Of a stretch of DNA of 64,000 nt, positions 50,043-59,710 are shown in pieces. The notes under the pieces are model-generated. The model saw only the letters and a list, made by a program, of their open reading frames with translations, ran no database searches and was not told where the DNA came from. Origin of the DNA: Taiwanofungus camphoratus (lineage: Eukaryota; Basidiomycota; Agaricomycetes; Polyporales; Taiwanofungaceae); contig CP021224.1 of the NCBI GenBank assembly GCA_003999685.1, positions 1,426,001-1,490,000 of the forward strand, in the 5' to 3' direction. A program made the position numbers and the translations under genes. Positions within the stretch are counted from its first letter, which is position 1; each line of letters starts with the position of its first letter.

Positions 50043-51901
50043 ATATGGCCATCTAACTATTGACTGTCTATGTTCAAACTCATCGTACTTAACTTCCTGC
50101 ATACATAATATGAAAGATACTTGGAGGGATGACAGGCGCGATCTCGCAGACGAACTGTACACGCAAATTGGCAAATGTGAAGGTATGGCGAAAGTGCACG
50201 CATATTGTGCAGTCATGGTAGACGAGCAGCTCGATATGACGCGGAACCTAATTCGGCACGACTTGGCACCAGAAGGAAATCCTATCGTTATAGATGCAAG
50301 GCAGAGACGAGCGCCTCGCCATCCCATCCACTCTCCTGGTGGAGAGTGGCAAAGTGTCACGTATCACATTGACCAGGATTACGTGCCAAGGGGACCGCTA
50401 CCCGCAGGGAAACAACTTAAGGATATACAATTTCGAGGAAAAACTCACTCCAGGCTGGTGATGAAAACATATGGTTGGCCAATCAAGTTCGCAAAGTCAC
50501 TGCTTGAGATGGTAGGGGCATTCAAGGATGCTATTGTCGGTGAGTCACCTCTGGCTATACTAACCTCTCGACGCAACTATGCTAGCGATTGCATCTTGCA
50601 GGCCACCGTAGCTCCTTCCAGAAAAACATGCTGCATCGAGATATCAGCATAGGAAATATATTAATCATTTTCGAACCTAAGCATGGTTATCGAGGTGTTT
50701 TGATTGACTACGATAACGCGATTGCACTCAAACCTGATCGTGGACCGCTTCTCGATGATCCCATATCGGTAGATCATTCATGACACTGTCAATCATATGT
50801 TTAATGACTTTGAATTTTACACAGGGCACACGTCCATTCATCTTCCCCGAAATATCAGGAAGGAGGCCAATTTGGGTCAGTCGAAAACGTCCTAGGACAA
50901 CGCTGCGAATACACCCGAAGCACGACTTCATTCATGACCTAGAGAGTTTCTTCTGGGTTCTGGTCTGGCTTTGCATGTCTCGGAGCGGCCCAGCAAAGCG
51001 CCGGGAACAGCTCATAACCCCAAACTTCAGGGACGATGAGTTTTGCAAAACATTCAAGCAACTCTTTGAAGGGAGTGACGACATCTTGGTTTTGATGAAA
51101 TGGAAGGTACTCAGACACGACGAAGAATTTGATTCGGCGGTCTTAGACCATGTTACGGAGTGGTGTCGCCCCCTGATACCCCTTTTGAAGAACTTCTATG
51201 ATATCTTGACTGCAGCGTACGCGGATGAGAGCCGTAATTTCGACATCAACATCTACGAAGCCGTCATAAATGCATTCCAGATGATGGAGGACAAGTTGGA
51301 AAAGAGACCTGCAGATGCTGAAAAAGGATACGCGGAATTGAGCGAGCATGAGGAGGCACGACGACATCGGGACTTGCAAGGACATTGGGATCTGTCTTCA
51401 CCTAAGATGCAGAAGACGGCCGCTGGGACACACTGTGTAGCTCACAGCAGCTTAATTTCACCTGGCACACCATCCAGAGACTGTGTGAACACAACCCATT
51501 TGTGGGGGAGATTTCACTATTATCAAGTTAATCCTCCCTGTCCTCCAGGTGATCATAAATAAGGTATTTTCACTCGAAAAGTGATGCATTTCACCTACAG
51601 ATGGGTATATCTCAACCGCCGCATGAGTAAGCTCGTGCAGGTGAAAATTCCTATAACTTTCACCCATCATGAGATTCACTCAGTGCACCAGTGAAAGTGA
51701 CTTTTCACTCGACGCGAGAGGGAAAGTCCACCGTGCGCACCTCCACGGTGACAGAAGATGGCCGCTGAGACACAGAAGCCGCCAACCCTCCCGCCAACAT
51801 TGCCCGCCTACCTTGAAGAACCTGGATCACCTACTCCCCAATTGAAGCGAGCTAAAACCGGGGAGATGCTCGACATCAGAGATTTTTCTCTCAATCACTG
51901 A
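50043..51901 (+). pseudogene. FunK1 kinase copy A, lacking its N-terminal half
   Basis: C-terminal half of a FunK1 (fungal-type) protein kinase. Homology to copy D starts inside the intron that in D follows the N-terminal half (57873), so the N-half was cut off, not mutated. An ATG at 50110 replaces the GTG of D and opens DTWRDDRRDLADELYTQIG. Kinase landmarks remain: MLHRDISIGNIL (HRD), LIDYDNAI in the DFG place, and KHDFIHDLESFFWVLVWLCM. The substrate-loop motif reads GTRPFIFPEISG where D has PFISPEILG. A 342-bp insertion at 51433 replaces the original tail; the original end (SKRAKTGEMLDIR, stop 51899-51901) survives downstream of it. The open frame itself stops at 51562. Whether the truncated gene is transcribed cannot be seen. 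Confidence 0.75.
51433..51774. mobile_element. 342-bp insertion with 23-bp flanking repeats
   Basis: Compared with copy D, copy A carries 342 extra bases here. The 23 bases before it (51410-51432, CAGAAGACGGCCGC...) recur with two changes at its end (51752-51774). The insert has no coding frame of interest, but has small hairpins, for example CACCGTG/CACGGTG at 51730-51751 and TTTTCACTCG/GTGAAAAG-type repeats at 51570-51710. It could be a short non-autonomous element with a long target duplication, or a local tandem duplication plus filler DNA. Confidence 0.55.
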
Positions 51902-52220
51902 TCGTATGGGCACATATCAGGGTCTAGTATGCAAATGGTGTGAGACTAAAATGAAGCGGCGTGGCAAATTATTGGGAAGTGAGGATGTTGGTGATGGATT
52001 GCGATCCTTTGCTTTGTATGCATGATTCAATATGCACTGCTTTCGTGTTATATATGTGCTCCGTAAATATTACTTTGATGAGTTGTCATAAAAGACAGTT
52101 GTCATTTACTTGGTAGCCTTCGGACGGCAATGTGGCATCGCCGTTCGAAAATTCAATCGAAGCTCTTTGTTCCAAGTCTGCCGCATTGGTACATTTTCCT
52201 GGCCACCTTGTCGCTATAAA

Positions 52221-54764
52221 ATGAAATGCACTTTCAACGAGGTGAGCCAAATCACCAACAGCTCAAGGTATGTCGTCAGTGCAAACCATAACTAATACAT
52301 CAAATCATGACGACAGCAAAGTTACTGCCAATCAACTTGACTTTGAGAATCCCCAAACACAAGTCGCTCAAGTTGAACGAGAGCTTCGCGGTGAGTTGGT
52401 GTATTCCGTCTTCTCTGATACACCGGAGTTCTTGGACACGCTATTCAACATCCCATCTCGTGTCGTCGAGACGATCTATGAAAGAGCATGTTCTGTAAAG
52501 CCCTGTCGCTACTCCCGCAGGGGCAGACATTGGACCGACATCCTCAGGACCACTGACCACGAGGCTTTGTTGTATGAACCATTCGTCAACATTGCCAATT
52601 TCATTACGGATTGCTGTCGTGAACCGAAGCTTCCCATTCGTTGGGTCTCTAATCCAACTCGCTCTCCGACGTTTCTTGATTCAAAAGCCACCAATACGAG
52701 ACCTGATATCATGGCCACTGTGAACTTCCCGGAGACCACGAGCAGTCTGAACTTTCGCAGTCGGAAGAGAAGAAAAGCCGGTCCACGGCCTCCTTGGAAT
52801 CGGATCCACGTTCCGATGGATGTGAAGAAATCATCCACTCATGGACCAGCGCTCTTACAACTTCTCCAACATCAACGTCAAGTGTTTCATGAGTCTGTCG
52901 ACCGATGCTTCGTGTTTGGTCTAGCCCTGTCCCAGAAGAACTTGTATGTATATATTGCAGATCGTTCGGGTGTCTTAGGGGCAGAGGTGTTTGACATCCA
53001 CCAAGTAATGTTCCCTCACACGTCCTCGCTATTATGATCTGACACTGGTCATCTGTTTTGTTAGGAGCCAAAGAAACTAATACGTGTTATTGCCGGTATC
53101 TGCATGCTTCCACCATCGAGCCTAGGATGGGACACTTCGCTGCGCGCTCTGAAAAAGCGCGGTGTCTTTGCCTCACCTGGACTGCTTCGGTCTGAAGCGA
53201 AGTTGTCATACGAGTTCACACATGCAGAGTCGCCGACTCCACGCTATTGGACAATCGAGATGCCGAAACCGCGAACCATGCAAAATGCGTTCAAACGTAT
53301 TCGAGACGTTTGTGTTGTGGAAGCCTAACAGCGTTGCATGTAGGGAAATTATTCGTGGTCGAGCAACGCGAATATGGAAAGCATGGCACGAGAAAGACAT
53401 GCATCTGCCAGAGGAAGATCGAGAAGTGACTAGCTTAGTTTTTTATGTCGACATTGGCGTAATGACATTTTTATTGCAAATTTAGGTTTACATCGTCAAA
53501 GACACTTGGCGCGACAACAGGCGGGACCTTGAGGGTGCATCATACACACAAATCGGACACTGTGAAGGTGTAGCCGAGATGTATTCATACTGTGTGGTGA
53601 CTGTGGACGGAGAGCAGGACACAACAGAGACCCTCATTCGCCAAAATTTACATACCAAAGGCAAGCCTCGAGTCATAGATGCCAAGCAAAATGTCGCCCA
53701 GAAGGAGCCGGAAACCCTCAGAAGCTCTCCCGGCGGAGAGCGCTATGGTATCACCCGGTATACAGCGTTTCTAGATTATTTGCCAGAAGAGCTTCCTCCT
53801 GGAATCACGCTTCAGGATGTGCTACCTCGCGGAAGAACACATTCCAGACTTGTAATGAAAACCTATGGGTGGCCTGTGATATTTGCAAAGGCTGTTTTGG
53901 AGACTGTCGAAGTGTTTCGAGATGCCATCATAGGTGCGGATTTTACACGGTCTGCGAGCGTATGAAATGACTAAGATGTCAATGTATCATCAATACAGGA
54001 CACCGAAATTCGGTACAAAAGGGTGTACTTCATCGCGATATCAGTGTAGGGAATATTCTGATAACTGGCAAAAGCGAGCGTCGTCGCCGAGGCGTCTTGA
54101 TCGACTATGAGATTGCCATCCGGGAAGGACATATGCCACTTGCTGACGATGCTGCCACGGTAAGTCTACGCTGGTGTTCATTACGGTAGCTGATGCTGAT
54201 GTTCATCTTGCCTAGGGAACACATCCATTCATGTCCCCCGAGATTTTGGGAGGAGAGCCAACGCTCTACTTCCAAGGGCCTGAAGTGCCAAAGCATTGCT
54301 TTCTTCATGACTTGGAAAGTTTCTTCTGGTGCCTTGTTTGGCTCTGCATGAGTAAGGATGGAGCAAGACGTCGAATCGAACTCATTCCTGGAGACAACCA
54401 GCCCAAGAACAAAGCCCTTCGTGTTTTCTTCGCAAAGTTCCTTGAGGGTCCGGATGAGCTGTTGGTAGTAACGAAACTCGGCATTTTTCAGTATCAGCCG
54501 AGTTTTACCTCAAGGGTCTTAAACAACGTGACCGACTATTATCGACCTCTGGTACCTCTTCTTTCGAGTTTCTACCAAATCCTACTTGACGCGTATACCG
54601 ACGAGAGGCAGAAACTCGACATTGGTATATACAACAAGGTCATCGCTGCGTTTGAAAGTACCGAGGAGCGGCTGAATGATCAGCCCGTCGATGTCACCAA
54701 CAAATACCGCCGTCTTCGCGAGAAAGAAGAAGAACGACGTCGACAAGACTGTGACGGACACTAG
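52221..54764 (+). pseudogene. FunK1 kinase copy B, damaged
   Basis: Nearly full-length FunK1 kinase. A short first exon MKCTFNEVSQITNSS (52221) is joined over a 49-52 bp intron to KVTANQLDFENPQTQVAQVE. The N-terminal FunK1 domain follows, with DHEALLYEPFVNIANFI and NRIHVPMDVKKSSTHGPALL, then an intron at 53009-53065. Around 53265-53285 the copy is 8 bases shorter than copy E, which shifts the frame before FETFVLWKPNSVACREIIRG. The C-half (from 53488) has THSRLVMKTYGWP, GVLHRDISVGNIL, LIDYEIAI, GTHPFMSPEILGG and CFLHDLESFFWCLVWLCMSK. A TAG at 54762-54764 stands where D has Trp; beyond it the same frame runs on into an Arg/Gly-rich tail (RGSSTGRGRRRPRGRA, about 54925-54975), common in FunK1 proteins. 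With two lesions it is probably dead, unless unusual splicing bypasses them. Confidence 0.7.
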
Positions 54765-55552
54765 TATTACCATTCACCAAAGGTAGGCGAAAGCGCACAA
54801 GATCCAGCTAGCTCTTCTCAAGACGTGCTGGCAAGTTCGCCAATACCTGCTAGGAAACGCGCTAGACTCGAGGCTCCTCCTGATCACGACCAGCATTCTG
54901 ATCGAGACGACCAGCCCTCTAATCGTGGCTCGTCCACCGGCCGCGGTCGACGTCGACCTCGTGGTCGTGCTTCTACCTGCGGTCAAGGATGAGCTTCCAA
55001 TCGTGATCAGACTTCCAATCGCCGTCAACCAGCGACTGATGGTCAATCGTCTCATTCCGGTCAGCCCCCTCAAGGTACTCAGCCTTCTAGTCGCGGTGGA
55101 TCGCGGTCGGGAAAGCGTGGCCGGAGGTGCAGATAATTGAACATCGTGATGATTTGGTGTCCGAGGGTGGCTTCATCATTGAGTATAGCATTGATCTCGC
55201 TACATATTTTCTGTATAGTTGTTCCTTCCACATGTATTTGCACTGTTGTTTAGACGTCATGTGAAAACAATTAGCCTGTATTAAATGCTATGTATTAAGA
55301 CGACATGTAATGCCATTGTATACACACTTACAATACAATGATGACGAGAGCATACAGTGATTGAGATCCCCAGCCCACCACTTAGGTTGTTTCATAGACG
55401 GCAGTGTTGAATAGCCATAGCACCATTTTCCTATCCCCATGTTCCTTCCATCTGCCCTGCTCTCGGAACAAGTACTTAGTACACCCAGTGCAACATAGCG
55501 ACTGGAAATGAGTCTAGTACTCTGCCTGGCTCGATGACTCACAAGGCTTGCC
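54765..55552. other. copy B tail and spacer
   Basis: 54765-54990 still encodes the low-complexity tail of copy B in frame. 54990-55552 holds the presumed 3' region and AT-rich spacer with no gene seen. Confidence 0.45.
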
Positions 55553-55714
55553 ATGTGGCAAAGATGTACCTGTGGAAGCATGTCAAATTCCTGTTTGAGA
55601 ACTGCACAATATGGCGGAAGTTTAGCACTGCCGCTACTGTCGTTCTTGACTCACCCTGTGAAACCAATGCCAGACTTACTCAATTGGGCTGTGACTAGGA
55701 AGCCACTGATCGGA

Positions 55715-56115
55715 AATTGCCACACCTCATCACTTCATCCATGACTTGGAAAGCATGTAGGGATGGTCCAGCAAGACACCGCATTGAACTCGTTGACAGT
55801 AGTCAAGACACTCATAAGCCTTTTCGTGACGTCTTTGGAAGGCTCCTGGAAAAAGACACCGACGTTTTGATTTTGACAAAACAACGAGTCTTCCAGTCTT
55901 CGCCAAGTTACTCCAGGCTCATCAAGCATAACCCTACTCACTGTTGCGAGCCACTATTGGCACCGCTACTTCGCCAATTTTATGGTATCTTATGTGAAGC
56001 ATACGTGAAACGCGAATTCGACTGTTCGATATATGCATGTGTTATTCAGGTGTTTGACAGGATGGAGGAGAAGAAGGGACCAATCGATGCTATCGAGAAG
56101 TATCATGGGCTATGA
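55715..56115 (+). pseudogene. FunK1 fragment C
   Basis: Remnant of the C-lobe of another FunK1 kinase. CATCACTTCATCCATGAC (55728-55745) is the HHFIHDLES motif, but the frame changes straight after it. DGPARHRIELVDSSQDTHKP then runs to RMEEKKGPIDAIEKYHGL (about 55757-56112), parallel to the last third of copies B and D. Everything before the motif is missing. It is more diverged from A, B and D than they are from one another, so it is an older loss. Confidence 0.7.
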
Positions 56116-56222
56116 CTGAAGGAAGAACATCGACTTCGAGGCATGCATGGACATTGGGATCCGTCTTTTTCAGGAGCACCAGGCCCCAATCCTCATACAT
56201 TGCCCAAGCAGGATTTGTAGGC

Positions 56223-56278
56223 TGGAACGTGGACAACACCTTGCATAGTCTGCATACTCCGATGTTGTCCACGTTCCA
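56223..56278. repeat. perfect 16-bp inverted repeat (hairpin)
   Basis: TGGAACGTGGACAACA (56223-56238) is followed after 24 bases by its exact reverse complement (56263-56278). The loop has TGCATAGTCTGCATA, itself nearly symmetric. It lies in the spacer between fragment C and copy D. Confidence 0.85.
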
Positions 56279-56648
56279 ATCTAGAGTCATTTCGGGCCAG
56301 AATGACTCATCTTGGTGGATGCCATATGCAGGAGGCAGTATCACGCACCGTGTATTGTACCTAGTGGGTTTTCAGTTCGAGAGGCTCAAGTGTGTCGAGA
56401 GTTTAGTAAATGGGATGCATAAAAGTGCTAGGCAGGACTCGAAGTATATACGTACGCACAAAAGAGACGTCTAGCGGACCTGCTCAATACAGTTGCAGTC
56501 ATCGATGTAAAAGGCAACTGTTGTGACGGGGACCGTTCCGTGAGATACGAACATGCAACGCGGCTAGAGCGTTTGCTCTGACCTGCGGTCCGTTCATGCT
56601 CCTTTGGTCAAGATATCGTTGTGGCACTGCGGCTGTCCGTAGCTTAAC

Positions 56649-59406
56649 ATGAAGCGTTCTTTCGATGAGCTAACTGAAACCTCCCCTGGTTCCGGGTATG
56701 TCGTCGGCTCCTGACATCAAGCGTCTTCCCCGTCTGATTTGGCAAAATACACCTTTGGGCAAAAACAGAAGTGAGACCACTCATTCTCAGCAGGCCGAGT
56801 ATAAGACCCTTGCTCATCAAGTCAATGCTGAACTTCGCGATGAGCTCCGATATTCTGTCTTCTCGAGCACCCCGCACTTTCTCGACACATTCTTTCCTGT
56901 CTGCCCCTCGCTTGTTGAGGAAATCTACAGGAAGGCTTGCTCCATGAACCCTCCGGTGTATAGTGTCAAGGAGACCCTCTGGAATGGGTTTCCTAGAGAG
57001 AAGACAATACGTCAGGAGGCTTTACTCTATGAGCCATTCGTAAATGTTGCCAATTTCATCACACAGTCTTGCACCACATCCAGCAAACTCCCAGTCCGGT
57101 GGCTCTCCGACCCTAACCGTTCTCCTGCCCTCTCAGATACAAAGGCTGCGGACCTGAAGCCTGACATAGTCGCTGTTCTGAACTTTCCTGAGCCAGGACC
57201 AGAGGTAGAGGCGAAGAAGTCGCCTCCAAAGGCACCGTGGTCTCGCATTCACGTTCCAATGGAAGTGAAGAAAGCTCAGTCTGAAGCACCAGCTCTTCTT
57301 CAACTTCTGGGATACCAACGACAAGTTTTCTACGAATCCCATGATCGACGCTTTGTTTACGGGTTGGTCCTAGCTGCGAGAAATCTTTATGTCTATTTGG
57401 CGGACCGTTCTGGAGTCCTTGGCTCGGAGATGTTTGATATGCACACGGTAGGTCAATTATATGTATTGTCGACCTCGACACTGACGGCTTCACCTGCAGG
57501 AGCCTCACAAGCTCATACGTGTCATTGCTGCAATAGCAACCCTTCCAGCATCCCAACTCGGATGGGACACTACCATGCGCGCTATACCGAAGCAAGCACT
57601 CGAGCGTCCATCGGTATTCTCGGCTTCCGCTTCGAAGCCCTCATACGAACATGACTACTCGGAGGGGAACCCGGTTGAATGTTATTGGGTGGTTCAAATG
57701 CCAATGCAGAAGGAAGGCAACCCAGTGGAGATGCAGGCAGACGTCATGGAGACGTTTATTTTGTGGAAGTCTATTAGCCTTTCGCGAGCAGAGGTGATCC
57801 GCGGGCGAGCCACTCGTGTTTGGAAAGCTTGGCATGAGAAAGATATGGGCTTGCCTGAAAGTGAACGTGAGGTACGGCCATCTAACTGTTGATTATCCAT
57901 GTTCGAACTCATCGTACTTTTACTTGATAGATATATATCGTGAAAGATACTTGGAGGGATGACAGGCGCGATCTCGAGGGCAAACTGTACGCGGAAATTG
58001 GCGACTGTGAAGGTGTTGCGAAATTGCATTCATATTGTGCAGTCATGGTAGACGAGCAGCTCGATACGACTCGGAACCTAATTCGACGCGACTTGGCACC
58101 AGAAGGAACTCCTATTGCCATAGATGCAAGGCAGAAGCAAGTGCCTCGGTACCCCATCCACTCTCCTGGTGAAGAGTGGCACAGTGTCACGTATTACATT
58201 GACCAGGATTACGTGCCAAGGGAATCCTTACCCGAAGGGATACAACTAAAGGATGTACAACCTCGTGGGAAAACACACTCTAGGCTGGTGATGAAAACGT
58301 ATGGTTGGCCAATCAAGTTCGCGAAGTCACTTCTCGAGATGGTAGGGGCATTTAAGGATGCTATTGTCGGTGAGTCACCTTTGGCTATACCGAAGTGTTG
58401 ACACAAGCATGCTAGCGATTTCATTTTTCAGGCCACCGTAACTCCTTCCAGAGGAACGTGCTGCATCGAGATATCAGCATAGGGAATATATTAATCGCCT
58501 CCAAACCTATACCTGGCTATCGAGGAATTTTGATTGACTACGAAAATGCGATTATACTCAATTCTGGTCGTGAACCGCTCCTCGATGATCCCCTATCGGT
58601 ATGTCAATCACGACACCGTCAATCATATGTTTAATGACTTTATTTTTATACAGGGCACACGTCCATTCATATCCCCCGAAATACTGGGAAAAAGTCCTCT
58701 TTGGGCCTACAGCAAACGAGAGGGCAACCTAAAACGTCCTAAGACAATGCCGCAATTACAGCCGAAACACGACTTCATTCATGACCTAGAGAGTTTCTTC
58801 TGGGTTCTGGTCTGGCTTTGCATGTCTCGGAGCGGCCCAGCAAGGCGCCGGGAAGAGCTCATAACCCCAAACTCCACGGACGATGGGTTTTGCGAAACAT
58901 TCAAGGGACTGTTTGAAGGGACTGACCGTGAGCTGGTTTTGATGAAATGGAAGGTACTCAGACACGACGAAGAATTCGGTTCGGTGGTCATAAACCATGT
59001 TACGGATTGGTGTGAACCCCTTTTACCCCTTTTGGAGAAGTTCTATGATATCTTGGCCAAAGCGTACGCCGATGAGAAACGCAATTTCGACGTCGAAATC
59101 TACGAGGCCGTCATAAATGCATTCCAGACGATGGAGGACGAGTTGGAAAAGAGACCTGCAGATGCTGAAAAAGAGTACGCGGAATTGAGGGAACATGAGG
59201 AGGCACGACGACATCGGGACTTGCAAGGACATTGGGATCTGTCTTCGCCTAAGACACAGAAGACGGCCGTTGAGACACAGGATCCGCCAACTCCCCCGCG
59301 AACATTGCTCACCTACCTTGAAGAACCTGGATCACCTACTCCGCAGTCGAAGCGAGCTAAAACCGGGGAGATGCTCGACATCAGGAATTTTCCTCTCAAT
59401 CGCTGA
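56649..59406 (+). CDS. FunK1 fungal-type protein kinase, copy D (intact)
   Basis: The one FunK1 copy here with a continuous coding path. Exon 1 MKRSFDELTETSPGSG (56649-56695) is joined over an intron (to about 56770) to SETTHSQQAEYKTLAHQVNA. N-terminal FunK1 domain: EALLYEPFVNVANFI and WSRIHVPMEVKKAQSEAPAL, a PD-D/ExK-like text seen in the family, and NLYVYLADRSGVLG. Introns follow at about 57447-57499 and 57873-57931, the second leading to IYIVKDTWRDDRRDL. The kinase C-half has RLVMKTYGWP, LHRDISIGNIL (catalytic Asp), LIDYENAI in place of DFG, GTRPFISPEILG, and HDFIHDLESFFWVLVWLCMS. The end SKRAKTGEMLDIRNFPLNR stops at 59404-59406. About 760 residues. Role unknown; FunK1 kinases are tied by others to multicellular growth in mushrooms. 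Confidence 0.8.
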
Positions 59407-59710
59407 TCGTATGGGCACACATCTGATACGCAGTGGTGGAAAACCAATACGAAGAGGCGTGGCAGACCATTGAGAGGTGAGGATGTGGATAATGAATTGC
59501 GATCCTTTGCTTTGTATGCATGATTCCACATGTGCTGCTTTCGTATAATATGAGTACTCAGTAAACATTGCTTTGATGAGCTGTCGTAGTCATCGTCCTG
59601 ACTCTAAAAGGCAGTTGTCATTGATTTTGGTAGGACGGCAATGTGGCCTGAAGTTGAACATCGCCGTCTGCCGCAATTGTACATTTTTGTGGCCATCCGA
59701 CTCATCACTA

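Larger units (their letters stand above)
50043..54220 (+). repeat. duplicated block, copy 1 (sister at 57876-62663)
   Basis: From about 50043 to 54220 the sequence runs parallel to 57876-62663: kinase C-half, spacer, next kinase N-half and part of its C-half in the same order. Landmarks are the shared ATGGTAGACGAGCAGCTCG (50217 and 58044) and CATCAAATCATGAC (52297 and 59791). Copy 1 has an extra 342 bp (51433-51774) and copy 2 an extra LTR. The offset at the left end is 7,830 bp. Confidence 0.8.
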
